This document shows positions 51,815 to 60,844 of a DNA stretch of 64,000 bases, piece after piece. The notes under the pieces are model-generated. The model was not told the DNA's origin and made no database searches. It was given only the letters and a program-made list of their open reading frames with translations. The translations under genes were made by a program, and so were the position numbers. Source of the stretch: Wenzhouxiangella sp. 15190 (lineage in GTDB: Bacteria > Pseudomonadota > Gammaproteobacteria > Xanthomonadales > Wenzhouxiangellaceae); assembly GCF_003417465.1 (NCBI RefSeq), contig NZ_QVMV01000027.1, forward strand, positions 1-64,000, read 5' to 3'. Positions within the stretch are counted from its first letter, which is position 1. Each line of letters starts with the position of its first letter.

Positions 51815-53637
51815 AGCCCGGCCTCGAGGGCAGCATTCAGGACCGTTGCGGCAATCGGTGCGGCCACACTGGCACCGCCGCCGCCGTGCTCGGCGACCAC
51901 GGTGACGACCAGGCGCGGCTCATCGATTGGGGCGAAACCGGTGAAGAGCGCGTGGTTGCGCAGGAACTCGGGCAGTTCGTCCTGTTCGCGATCGTCGACT
52001 TCCTCGGCATCGAACGGTCGTCCGAAGACCTGCGACGTTCCGGTTTTTCCGCCCATGCGCACATCGAGCCCGGATTCAACGGCCCGCGCCGTACCCCTGG
52101 GGCCGTGGATCACCGCTTCCATGCCTTCGTGGACCGCCTGCCACTGACTCTCGTCGTGACGCACCATCTGCACCGGTTCGCGCTGACCGATCAGAGTCGG
52201 CGTGGCCGTTTCCCCCTTGCCGGCCAGGGCGGCCGTGGCGTGGGCCAGCTGGATCGGGGTGACCACGGTAAAACCCTGGCCAATCCCGGTAATCACCGTC
52301 TCTCCCGGAAACCAGGGCTGGTTGAAGGTGGCCCGCTTCCAGGACCGCGTGGGCAGGATGCCGCTGTTTTCCCCGGGCAGATCCAGCCCGGTGCGACGAC
52401 CGAAACCGAACAATGCCAGTTCGCGCGAAATCCGGTCGATACCCAGTTCGACGGCCAGCTTGTAGAAATAGACGTTCACCGACTCGGCCAGCGCCAGCTC
52501 CAGGTCGACGAGTCCGTGGCCGCCCTCCTTCCAGTCGCCGTAAGTGCGACTGTGTCCGGGCAGCCGGTACTGGCCACTGGAAAAGATTTCCGTCTCGGGA
52601 CTGATCACGCCGGCCTGCAGGCCGGCCATGGCAATGAAGGGCTTGACCGTGGAGCCCGGCTCATAACCCCCGGAAAGTACCCGGTTGAACAGCGGGCGCA
52701 TGTAATGCCCCAGCAACCGGTCGTAATCGGTGTGGCTGATGCCGTGGACAAACAGGTTGGGATCAAAACCGGGCTTGCTGACCAGTGCACGCACCTTGCC
52801 GGTCTCGGCTTCCATGAGCACGACCGCCCCGGCAAAATCGCCGAGCGCCTCGTAGGCGGCGCGCTGGACGTCGAGGTCGACATTGAGCCGGAGATCCTCG
52901 CCCGGCCGCGGATCGGAGCGTTCGAGCACGCGCAGCACCCGGCCCTGTGCGTTGGTTTCGACGCGCTCGAAGCCGGCACGCCCGTGCAGGCGCCCTTCAT
53001 ACTGATGCTCGATCCCCGTCTTCCCCACATGGGTGGTGGCGCGATAGCGGTCGGCGTCGAGCCGTTCGCGATCATTCTCGTCGATGCGCCCGACATAGCC
53101 GACGAGATGGGAAAACAGCTCGCCGTGCGGATAATGGCGCGTCAGATAGGGCTCGATGTCGACACCGGGCATCCGGTGGCGATGGATCGCCAACCGGGCG
53201 ACCTCTTCGGCGTCGAGGTTGCTCTTGAGCGTGATGGACTCGAACGGTCGTGAGCGGATTCTTTGCCGGTCGAAGCGCCGGCGCTCGTCGTCGCTGACCG
53301 GCACCAGGTCGGCCACCCGGGCCAGCGTGTCCTCGAGGTTGTCGGCGCGTTCTGGGACGATCACCAGCCGGTAGGCGGGGCGGTTCTCGGCCAGGACCCG
53401 GCCCTGACGATCGACGATCAGGCCGCGATTGGGCGGCAGCGCGCGCAGGCTGATGCGGTTTTCGTCGGCGCGTGCCGCGAACTGCTCATGGTCTCCCAGT
53501 TGCAGCAGCCCAAGGCGCAGGACCAGCAGGCCGAGTACGGCCAGCATTAGCACGAGCAGGACCTGAAAGCGGCGATTCACCAGCGCCAGCGCGCTTCGGG
53601 AATCGCCCATGCCGCCTGTCCGGGAATCGCTGATCAT
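51811..53637 (-). CDS. mrdA: Penicillin-binding protein 2 (elongation transpeptidase)
   Basis: 608 residues. It cross-links peptidoglycan with RodA during elongation. One N-terminal membrane helix (about 25-44) and the pedestal region (PNRGLIVDRQG) precede the transpeptidase domain with S-x-x-K in EPGSTVKPF, S-x-N in LAESVNVYF and K-T-G in GGKTGTSQ. The C-terminus ends near AALEAGL. Start ATG 53637 overlaps the mreD stop. All motifs are intact. Confidence 0.96.
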   Translation of the reverse strand: MISDSRTGGMGDSRSALALVNRRFQVLLVLMLAVLGLLVLRLGLLQLGDHEQFAARADENRISLRALPPNRGLIVDRQGRVLAENRPAYRLVIVPERADNLEDTLARVADLVPVSDDERRRFDRQRIRSRPFESITLKSNLDAEEVARLAIHRHRMPGVDIEPYLTRHYPHGELFSHLVGYVGRIDENDRERLDADRYRATTHVGKTGIEHQYEGRLHGRAGFERVETNAQGRVLRVLERSDPRPGEDLRLNVDLDVQRAAYEALGDFAGAVVLMEAETGKVRALVSKPGFDPNLFVHGISHTDYDRLLGHYMRPLFNRVLSGGYEPGSTVKPFIAMAGLQAGVISPETEIFSSGQYRLPGHSRTYGDWKEGGHGLVDLELALAESVNVYFYKLAVELGIDRISRELALFGFGRRTGLDLPGENSGILPTRSWKRATFNQPWFPGETVITGIGQGFTVVTPIQLAHATAALAGKGETATPTLIGQREPVQMVRHDESQWQAVHEGMEAVIHGPRGTARAVESGLDVRMGGKTGTSQVFGRPFDAEEVDDREQDELPEFLRNHALFTGFAPIDEPRLVVTVVAEHGGGGASVAAPIAATVLNAALEAGL

Positions 53638-54125
53638 GGCCCGCGGCGGCGCTCACGCTGTCGCAGTGCATCGAGCAACAGGAACAGCCACGGCCACAGC
53701 AGCATGCCGACCACGGGCGCCATCCACCACTGCCAGGCCGGCCACTGATCACCGACCAGGCCGATGGTCCACAGCTGCACGATTCGGTCGTTGAACAACA
53801 ACAACATGACCACGGCCGCCTGCTGCCAGGGCGGGAAGAAACGAATGCGGTAGCGGAAGCGTTCGGTCAGATAACTGATGATGACCAGGCTCAGGGCATG
53901 CTGACCCAGCAGGGAGCCGGTCAGCAGGTCGAGCACGAGGCCGCCGATGAAGGCCTGGCCGAGATACCGAAGCCGGCCGGCTTCGAGATTCCAGTAAATC
54001 AGCACCAGCGCCGCCCAGTAAGGCCTTGCGTCGGCAATGGCTTCGGGCAGGGGCATCAGGGTCAAGGGCAACACGGCCACCAGCGAGGCACCCAGAGTCC
54101 AGTTGGCGAATCTTTTCCTGTTCAC
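53634..54125 (-). CDS. mreD: Rod-shape protein MreD
   Basis: 163 residues, five or six membrane helices with little soluble sequence, as in MreD. Conserved-looking features are RPYWAALVLIYWNLE and GQAFIGGLVLDLLTGSLLGQHAL. It forms the elongasome with MreB and MreC. GTG 54125 overlaps the mreC stop as GTGA, and its own stop overlaps mrdA. Confidence 0.93.
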   Translation of the reverse strand: MNRKRFANWTLGASLVAVLPLTLMPLPEAIADARPYWAALVLIYWNLEAGRLRYLGQAFIGGLVLDLLTGSLLGQHALSLVIISYLTERFRYRIRFFPPWQQAAVVMLLLFNDRIVQLWTIGLVGDQWPAWQWWMAPVVGMLLWPWLFLLLDALRQRERRRGP

Positions 54126-55087
54126 GGCGTCGCTTCCGCCGCCGGCTCTTCGACGGACCCGTTGGGCTCATCGCCGGCCTCATCCGAATTCTCCTCGGCA
54201 TTGCCCGAATCCGCCGCATCCGAAGATGCGGGCGAGGAATCGGGTTCGGGAGAATCGACCACCAGCACGTGTCGTGCCCGGTCGAGCCGGGCCAGGGGCT
54301 GTACTTCGGCCCGGGCAAAGGCCTCGCCGACCGGGCGCGACAGCGACTCCACCTCGGCGACCGGCAACCCGGGAGGGAAAGCACCGCCGAGTCCGGAGGT
54401 CACCAGGACGTCACCGGGCTGCAGGTCGACGTTCATCGGCAGGTCGGTCAAGCGCAATTGATTGATGCGGCCGGAGCCGTAGGCCACCGTGCGCAGGCCC
54501 GTGCGCTGGACGCGCACCGGCAGGGCGTGGTCGGGATCGGAGATGAGGATGACCTGCGCGGTACTGAACGCCACTTCGTCAACCTGGCCCATGACCCCGT
54601 GCGAATCCATCACGGGCTGACCGGCGGTCAATCCGTCGCGGCGGCCTCGGTTGATGAGTACCCGATGCGACCAGGGATTGAGATCGATGTTCATCAGCTC
54701 GGCGGTCTCGAACCGGGGAGCGACGCGCTGCGAGGCTTCCAGTAGCGCGCGCAACTCCCGATTGTCGTCGCGCAGCTCTTCGAGCAGCGCGACTTCGGCC
54801 TGCGTCTCTCGCAGATGCCGCTCGAGCCCGGCAATGCGATCCATCAATTCGTGACGGGCGCGCATTTCCTCGCCGAGACGCTGGCCCAGGCCGAACGGTG
54901 CCTCGACGGCCAGGACGACCGGCTCCAGGGCACGCCAGGCGAGACCGCGGAGTGAATCAACATAGCCGCCCCGGTAGTCCAGGGTCATGAGCACGATGGA
55001 CAGCAGGCCGTAGAACATCAGCCGGGCAATGCGGGCGGCCGCCTCGCCGTCGATCGTCGCAGGCCATGAACCGCCGCCTGGAGTCAC
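54122..55087 (-). CDS. mreC: Rod-shape protein MreC
   Basis: 321 residues. One membrane helix near 20-40, a coiled coil (about 75-115), then the beta-domain with LINRGRRDGLTAGQPVMDSHGVMGQV, and VLVTSGLGGAFPPGLPVAEV. It scaffolds the elongasome and activates PBP2. It carries a C-terminal acidic, Ser/Pro-rich tail of about 50 residues (SPEPDSSPASSDAADSGNAE) beyond the usual end. GTG 55087 follows AGGGA. Confidence 0.94.
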   Translation of the reverse strand: MTPGGGSWPATIDGEAAARIARLMFYGLLSIVLMTLDYRGGYVDSLRGLAWRALEPVVLAVEAPFGLGQRLGEEMRARHELMDRIAGLERHLRETQAEVALLEELRDDNRELRALLEASQRVAPRFETAELMNIDLNPWSHRVLINRGRRDGLTAGQPVMDSHGVMGQVDEVAFSTAQVILISDPDHALPVRVQRTGLRTVAYGSGRINQLRLTDLPMNVDLQPGDVLVTSGLGGAFPPGLPVAEVESLSRPVGEAFARAEVQPLARLDRARHVLVVDSPEPDSSPASSDAADSGNAEENSDEAGDEPNGSVEEPAAEATP

Positions 55088-55120
55088 AATTCCCTCGGGT
55101 CTCCCCAGTCAGGGAGCCGG

Positions 55121-56170
<1,050 letters not shown>

Positions 56171-56209
56171 TTAGGGGGAGTCGCCTGTCAGCGTTGCAAA
56201 AGACCGACT

Positions 56210-56238
56210 AATGTAGCAATGCCGGGCATTTCCGGCAA
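56210..56238 (-). promoter_or_regulatory. Probable promoter of the mre operon
   Basis: On minus: TTGCCG (56238-56233), 17-base spacer, TACATT (56215-56210), about 42 bases before the mreB start. It probably drives the cell-shape genes that follow. A TACAAT box for the divergent PfkB gene lies on plus at 56292-56297. Confidence 0.55.
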
Positions 56239-56333
56239 CCGTAAAAATTCGTGAAAGCCCGAATTCTCGGGGCTTCGCGCCGACGATTGGTTACAATGCG
56301 CCGCTCACTCACCGACTATCCGAGGGCAATCTC

Positions 56334-57275
56334 ATGTCCGTGCTCATCTGCGGCTCGCTGGCCTACGACAACATCATGGTCTTTCCGGAACGCTTCAAGG
56401 ACCACATCCTTCCCGACAAGACCCACATGATCAACGTCGCATTCCTGGTGCCCGAGCTGCATCGCAACTTCGGCGGAACGGCCGGCAACATCGCCTACAA
56501 CCTGCGCAAACTCGGCGGCGATCCGCTGCCCATGGCCACCGTCGGCCCGGACTTCGACGACTATGCCCGCCACCTCGAGCGGCTCGACATCAACCAGGAC
56601 TACGTGCGCTGCCTCGGCGACCACTGGACCGCGCAGGCCTATATCACCACCGACCTGGACGACAACCAGATCACCGCCTTCCACCCGGGCGCCATGGGCG
56701 AGGCCCACTGCCAGCCCGTGCCCGAGGACGACGACATCGACTTCGGCATCGTTTCGCCCGACGGCAAGCAGGCCATGCTGGATCATTCCGAGCAGTTCCG
56801 TACCGCCGGCATTCCGCACATTTTTGACCCCGGCCAGGGCCTGCCGCTTTTCAGCGGCGAGGAGCTGCAGCGCATGATTACCAATGCCGACTGGCTGGCG
56901 GTCAACTCCTACGAATGGGAAATGCTCAAGAAGAAAACCGGCTGGGAACATGCCGACATCACCTCGCGGCTCGACGGCGGCCTGGTCATCACCCTCGGTG
57001 GCGACGGTTCGGAATTGTGGACGGGCGAAGGCAAAACGCACATTCCAGCGGTCAAGCCGGAGCAGATCACCGACCCCACCGGCTGCGGCGACGCCTACCG
57101 CGCCGGCCTGCTCTACGGCCTGGAGCGCGGATGGGATCCGGCCGATGCCTGCCGGCTCGGCGCCGTTCTCGGCTCACTGAAGATCGCCGAATCCGGGCCG
57201 CAGAATCACGACTTCCACCCGGCGCAGATCGCCAGGCGCTTCGAGGCCGAGTTCGGTCAGGCCATGCCGGAATAA
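56334..57275 (+). CDS. PfkB-family sugar/nucleoside kinase (adenosine kinase-like)
   Basis: 313 residues. It has the glycine-rich RNFGGTAGNIAYNLRKLGG and the ATP-site/catalytic motif DPTGCGDAYRAGLL (signature 2 with the Asp base). The N-terminal MSVLICGSLAYDNIMVF and the pattern around the substrate site resemble adenosine-kinase-like members, but the substrate cannot be fixed by sequence alone. It is divergent from mreB. The tRNA-Met gene lies downstream. Confidence 0.9.
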   Translation: MSVLICGSLAYDNIMVFPERFKDHILPDKTHMINVAFLVPELHRNFGGTAGNIAYNLRKLGGDPLPMATVGPDFDDYARHLERLDINQDYVRCLGDHWTAQAYITTDLDDNQITAFHPGAMGEAHCQPVPEDDDIDFGIVSPDGKQAMLDHSEQFRTAGIPHIFDPGQGLPLFSGEELQRMITNADWLAVNSYEWEMLKKKTGWEHADITSRLDGGLVITLGGDGSELWTGEGKTHIPAVKPEQITDPTGCGDAYRAGLLYGLERGWDPADACRLGAVLGSLKIAESGPQNHDFHPAQIARRFEAEFGQAMPE

Positions 57276-57299
57276 ACCGGCGTCAAGCAACTCCGGCGC

Positions 57300-57328
57300 T
57301 TGACTTTATCCGAGGAAACGGAAAAAAT
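57300..57328 (+). promoter_or_regulatory. Probable promoter of tRNA-Met
   Basis: TTGACT (57300-57305), 17-base spacer, AAAAAT (57323-57328), placing initiation a few bases before the tRNA 5' end at 57344. Confidence 0.45.
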
Positions 57329-57343
57329 ACGCGGCTCGCTTGT

Positions 57344-57420
57344 GGCTACGTAGCTCAGTTGGTTAGAGCACAGCATTCATAATGCTGGTGTCGGTGGTTC
57401 AAGTCCACCCGTAGCCACCA
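57344..57420 (+). tRNA. tRNA-Met (CAT), elongator
   Basis: 77 bases with encoded CCA. The acceptor stem GGCTACG pairs with CGTAGCC, the D-arm AGCTCAGTTGGTTAGAGC is standard, anticodon stem CAGCA/TGCTG encloses TTCATAA with anticodon CAT, and the T-loop GTTCAAG is present. The 5' end pairs fully with the 3' side, so this is the elongator and not the initiator. A minus-strand frame through it, ending in GLEPPTPAL, is a known artefact and not a gene. Confidence 0.97.
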
Positions 57421-57556
57421 TTCGTTTCCGGTTATTTTTCAAGCAATTACGCAACTCCCAGCGCTGCAAGCCCAGGTGGCATTTGGGCACCCGTGCCCAT
57501 TCTGGGCCCAAATTGTGCCCACCCTGGACGCCCGGCTCTAAACCCAACCTTGAGAG

Positions 57557-57575
57557 TGACCCCAGCACGGGGTCA
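57557..57575 (-). terminator. Hairpin at the end of the ParE gene
   Basis: TGACCCC (57557-57563) pairs with GGGGTCA (57569-57575), loop AGCAC. The ParE stop codon (57573-57575, read on minus) is part of the stem. No T-run follows, so it is a weak terminator or an mRNA end-protecting hairpin. Confidence 0.45.
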
Positions 57576-57872
57576 TGCACCGCGCCCCTTCCAACGCTCG
57601 GGGTTTCGACTGACATGCATCACCGCAAACACCAGAATGCGATCTTGTATGATCCGGTAATGAACGCCGAACGGGAACCGGCGAACCAGCGAACGTCGGG
57701 TTCCACGATATACCGCGGAGAATGCTTCGGGATTGCTCTGAATGAGATCCAGAGTTCGCTCGACCTCCGAAAGAAACTCACCACCCAGCCCTGATCGCTG
57801 CCGTTCATACCAGCCTGCAGCGTCCTCGAGGTCGGCTTCGGCCTCAGCACGAAGGTAAACAGGCAGCCTCAC
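57573..57872 (-). CDS. RelE/ParE-family toxin
   Basis: 99 residues of the RelE/ParE fold. The pattern RAEAEADLEDAAGWYERQRSGLG then GTRRSLVRRFPFGVHYRIIQDRILVFAVMHVSRNPE is typical of ParE-type toxins that block gyrase or cleave mRNA. ATG 57872 overlaps the antitoxin stop as ATGA, so they are co-translated. Confidence 0.93.
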   Translation of the reverse strand: MRLPVYLRAEAEADLEDAAGWYERQRSGLGGEFLSEVERTLDLIQSNPEAFSAVYRGTRRSLVRRFPFGVHYRIIQDRILVFAVMHVSRNPERWKGRGA

Positions 57873-58078
57873 AGGCGCTTGCGTATATCAGAAATGCCTT
57901 CAGCAACGGGTCGACCAACATCACCATCGAGCTCAAACTGGTCCAGGCGACGATCCAGCAGTGCCTTGTGATTCGGGCTGAGCTCAAGCTTTGCCTGATC
58001 TTCCGAAATGCTATCCCAGAGATCCTCGACCAGTTGGATCTTGTCCTCCACGCTCAATTCCGAGAGTCTCACATTCAT
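57869..58078 (-). CDS. Addiction-module antitoxin (short helical)
   Basis: 69 residues, MNVRLSELSVEDKIQLVEDLWDSI then SEDQAKLELSPNHKALLDRRL. It is of the small helical addiction-module component family found with RelE/ParE toxins. The gene overlaps the toxin by four bases. ATG 58078 is chosen because GGTGGAG lies before it; an in-frame GTG at 58093 is too close to the AGAAGG. It probably controls its own promoter. Confidence 0.88.
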   Translation of the reverse strand: MNVRLSELSVEDKIQLVEDLWDSISEDQAKLELSPNHKALLDRRLDQFELDGDVGRPVAEGISDIRKRL

Positions 58079-58196
58079 GGTTTGCCGCTCCACCTTCTAA
58101 TCACGACGATTTCCAGAATAAACGAACCGTCTCTGACTCAACAAGCCAGTAATCAATCGGTTTCTACCCCGATTCATACAAACGGTTTCGCCTTGC

Positions 58197-58224
58197 ATTG
58201 GATTTTGGTCGTAAAATCCTACAA
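58197..58224 (+). promoter_or_regulatory. Probable promoter of the QueD-like gene
   Basis: TTGGAT (58197-58202), 16-base spacer, TACAAT (58219-58224), about 80 bases before the ATG at 58307. Confidence 0.5.
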
Positions 58225-58306
58225 TGCTCTCGCTCGATAGCTGCCCTCGTTTCCAGTCTGAACCAGAGCGTCGGCGCCCAGAATCTCTCGCCGCCAAAAG
58301 CCTGCC

Positions 58307-59395
58307 ATGAATCCCCACTCGCTCTTCATTACGGCCCTACGGCCCTTCGAGGCGGCGCGGTATCTGCCCAGCACAGGCCCCGAGAAATCGCTTCACGGCC
58401 ATGGATTCCGGGCACGCATCGTCGTGCCGCGCTCGGCCTGTCGGCCCCGATTCCCGGGAATCGAAACACAATGGCTGAATGACTGCCTCGGGAAAACCAC
58501 GACCGTACTCGACTACAGTCTGCTCAACGACCGGATCCCGGAGCCCTGTGACGCAAGCGTTGCCGAGTGGCTGCTGGATCGATCCGGGCTGTCGGGCACG
58601 GCCGGACTGGCATTACAAAGCGCGCCGGATCGCGGCGCGATCGTACGGCCTGAAGGGTCGCGCCTTGCCTGGCAGCGCTTCCGGCTGGAAGCCGCCCACC
58701 GATTGCCCAACGTGCCCGCCGGCCACAAGTGCGGCCGCATGCACGGGCACGGTTTCGAGGTCGTCCTGTTCTCCGCCCTGGATCCAGAAGCCGACAGCCG
58801 GACTGCGCAGCGGGACATTGCAGATGCCTGGGATCCGCTGCACCGCCAACTGCACCTCACATGCCTCAACGACCTGCCCGGCCTGGAAAATCCGACCAGT
58901 GAAGTGCTGGCCCAATGGATCTGGCAAAGCATAACGGATGTGCTGCCCGGCCTTGCCGGCGTGACCGTCATGGAAACGGACTTGGCTGGCTGCCACTTCG
59001 ACGGCCAGGGCTGGCGTATCTGGAAGTCGATGTCCTTTGACAGCGCGGTCCGGCTCACCCGGGCGCCGGAAGGCGATCCGCGGCGGATGATTCACGGCCA
59101 CACGTTCACCACGCGCCTGCATCTTTCGGGCGGCCTCGACGAGGTCATGGGCTGGGTCTACGACTACGGCGACGTCAAACGCCGCTTCGACCCGGTCTTT
59201 CGCGCGCTCGACCACCGGCCGCTTTACGAAAATCCCCAACTGACCGATAACGATGCGGCATCGATTGCCGCCTATATCGATGCGGAGATGTCCGCTGACC
59301 TGCCGGGCCTGAGTCGGATCGACGTACTGTCCACGCCCGGCTGCGGTGCGCTACTGTGTCGCCAACCGGACGACCGCGGACTGCTCGTGCCATGA
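58307..59395 (+). CDS. Three-module PTPS/QueD-like protein (6-carboxytetrahydropterin synthase fold)
   Basis: 362 residues made of three consecutive T-fold modules, each about 110-120 residues. E. coli QueD has one. Module 2 (about 123-233) is the best match: FRLEAAHRLPNVPAGHKC holds zinc His 131 and Cys 142, HGHGF holds His 146/148, LNDLPGLENPTSEVLAQWIW and Glu 223 in METDLAGC follow. But the Asp-His pair that follows in QueD (LDHH) is LHLT here. Module 3 (about 242-355) keeps GWVYDYGDVK and LDHR (Asp 302, His 303) and HGH, but lacks the first His and the Cys. Module 1 (about 7-115) keeps HGH (30-32) but not the zinc His or Cys. It overlaps queE, so the pathway is queuosine/7-deazaguanine synthesis. 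Confidence 0.87.
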   Translation: MNPHSLFITALRPFEAARYLPSTGPEKSLHGHGFRARIVVPRSACRPRFPGIETQWLNDCLGKTTTVLDYSLLNDRIPEPCDASVAEWLLDRSGLSGTAGLALQSAPDRGAIVRPEGSRLAWQRFRLEAAHRLPNVPAGHKCGRMHGHGFEVVLFSALDPEADSRTAQRDIADAWDPLHRQLHLTCLNDLPGLENPTSEVLAQWIWQSITDVLPGLAGVTVMETDLAGCHFDGQGWRIWKSMSFDSAVRLTRAPEGDPRRMIHGHTFTTRLHLSGGLDEVMGWVYDYGDVKRRFDPVFRALDHRPLYENPQLTDNDAASIAAYIDAEMSADLPGLSRIDVLSTPGCGALLCRQPDDRGLLVP

Positions 59396-60027
59396 CCTAC
59401 ACCGTGCGCGAAATCTTTCATACGCTACAGGGCGAGGGGCTCAACGCCGGCCACCCGGCGGTGTTCCTGCGCTTTGCCGGCTGCAACCTGTGGTCGGGCC
59501 GGGAGGCGCATCGTGCCTCGGCCATCTGCCAGTTCTGCGATACCGAGTTCGTCGGCACGGGCGGACCGGGCGGCGGCAAGTTCGCGGATGGCCAGTCGCT
59601 GGCGACGGCTGTCGCCCGAAGGTGGCCCCGTGAAGCGCAGGGGCCGAAGCTGGTGGTCTGCACCGGCGGTGAGCCGTTGCTTCAGCTCGACGAAGCTGCA
59701 ATCGACGCCTTGCATGGTCAGGGCTTCGAAGTGGCGGTCGAAACCAACGGCACCCTGGCGGCACCGGCCGGAATCGACTGGCTTTGCGTCAGCCCCAAGG
59801 CGGGTGCCGATCTGGTGCTCAGGCAAGGGGATGAACTCAAGCTGGTCTTCCCGCAAGCCGGCATCGAACCCGCGAATCTGGAGGGACTCGGGTTCCGGCA
59901 TTTCCTGCTACAGCCCATGGACGGCCCGGAGTTGAAAGAGAATACGCGCCGGGCCATCGACTACTGCATGCAACACCCGCGCTGGCGACTGAGCGTGCAG
60001 ACCCACAAGCTCCTCGGGCTCCCCTGA
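59392..60027 (+). CDS. queE: 7-carboxy-7-deazaguanine synthase QueE
   Basis: 211 residues. It makes 7-carboxy-7-deazaguanine from 6-carboxytetrahydropterin by radical-SAM chemistry. The start MTYTVREIFHTLQGEG is standard. The cluster cysteines are spaced C-x14-C-x2-C (CNLWSG.. to ICQFC), the variant known for the Burkholderia multivorans enzyme rather than the CxxxCxxC of most radical-SAM proteins. TGGEPLLQ and the C-terminal LLQPMDG are present. ATG 59392 overlaps the QueD stop, so the two are co-translated. Confidence 0.95.
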   Translation: MTYTVREIFHTLQGEGLNAGHPAVFLRFAGCNLWSGREAHRASAICQFCDTEFVGTGGPGGGKFADGQSLATAVARRWPREAQGPKLVVCTGGEPLLQLDEAAIDALHGQGFEVAVETNGTLAAPAGIDWLCVSPKAGADLVLRQGDELKLVFPQAGIEPANLEGLGFRHFLLQPMDGPELKENTRRAIDYCMQHPRWRLSVQTHKLLGLP

Positions 60028-60117
60028 GACGCAAGCGGTCCGACAGGCCTTTCACCCAGTCCACCTTGGCAGTACCGGAACAGCATTGAGCTCTGTCTAA
60101 TTTAGCTGTATAGTAAG

Positions 60118-60135
60118 CAAGTAGTTACTCACTTA
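60118..60135. promoter_or_regulatory. Operator upstream of the TetR regulator
   Basis: CAAGTAGTTACTCACTTA matches the perfect palindrome at 60754-60771 at 14 of 18 positions and lies 11-28 bases before the TetR start. It is likely the autoregulation site. Confidence 0.65.
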
Positions 60136-60145
60136 TGACAGGTCC

Positions 60146-60736
60146 ATGCGCAAAACCGGCGAACAGCGACGCGAGGAAATCGTACAGGCCGTGATCCACC
60201 TGGCCGCGGAGAACGACGGCGGCCAGATCACGGCCCAGGCCATTGCCGAACGTGTCGGCATTGCCCAGCCGACGGTCTTTCGACACTTCAAGACCCGCGA
60301 TCGCATTCTCCAGGCGGTGATCGAATGGATCGCGCGCCACCTGCTGGGCGTGGTCGGTTCGGTTGCCGCCGGTTCGGGACCGGCCGACGAGCGCCTGCGC
60401 CAGTTGCTCGAGCAGCAGCTTCGCTTCATCTCCAAGCACCGGGGGCTGCCGCGGCTGCTGTTCTCCGAACGCCTGCATCAGGAAAACACCCAACTCAAGG
60501 GAGCCGTAAGCAGGATCATGGATGCCTACACCAACACCGTTGCCGGACTGCTTCGCGAAGGGATCGATGATGGCGTGTTTCGTGCCGATCTCGACGCCGA
60601 CGATACCGCGCGCCTGATCCTGGCCATGATCCAGGGTTTGGTGATGCGCTGGTCCATCCACGAATTCCACTTCGAGCTCCCGAACGAGGCCGAGACCATG
60701 TGGCGGCTGCTGGAACCAGCACTGCTCAACCGGTAA
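60146..60736 (+). CDS. TetR-family transcriptional regulator
   Basis: 196 residues. N-terminal helix-turn-helix of the TetR family (ITAQAIAERVGIAQPTVFRHFKTRDRIL). The C-terminal helical ligand domain is diverse. It stands in front of an RND adaptor/pump pair on the same strand. Matching operator-like palindromes lie before it (60118-60135) and between it and the adaptor (60754-60771), so it very probably represses itself and the pump. Confidence 0.94.
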   Translation: MRKTGEQRREEIVQAVIHLAAENDGGQITAQAIAERVGIAQPTVFRHFKTRDRILQAVIEWIARHLLGVVGSVAAGSGPADERLRQLLEQQLRFISKHRGLPRLLFSERLHQENTQLKGAVSRIMDAYTNTVAGLLREGIDDGVFRADLDADDTARLILAMIQGLVMRWSIHEFHFELPNEAETMWRLLEPALLNR

Positions 60737-60753
60737 AAATTTTTACGATCAAG

Positions 60754-60771
60754 CAAGTAAGTACTTACTTG
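60754..60771. promoter_or_regulatory. 18-bp perfect palindrome before the RND operon
   Basis: CAAGTAAGTACTTACTTG is a perfect 18-bp palindrome 17-35 bases after the TetR stop and about 75 bases before the adaptor start. It resembles the site before tetR (14 of 18). A short AAAAATTTTT palindrome lies just upstream, at 60735-60744. Confidence 0.75.
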
Positions 60772-60844
60772 TGGATATGAATACGATGCAACTGCATTCG
60801 CAATCGGCGCACAGCCCGCCCCAGTGCGAGGCCCGGAGACAGAC

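Noticed and set aside
57421-57572. Possible integration site or phage remnant at the 3' end of tRNA-Met
   Set aside because: No repeated tRNA end or integrase gene is seen within the window; only short inverted repeats are present.
57377-57616. Minus-strand frame ending in GLEPPTPAL
   Set aside because: This ending comes from reading a tRNA backwards and is a well-known artefact; no other support.
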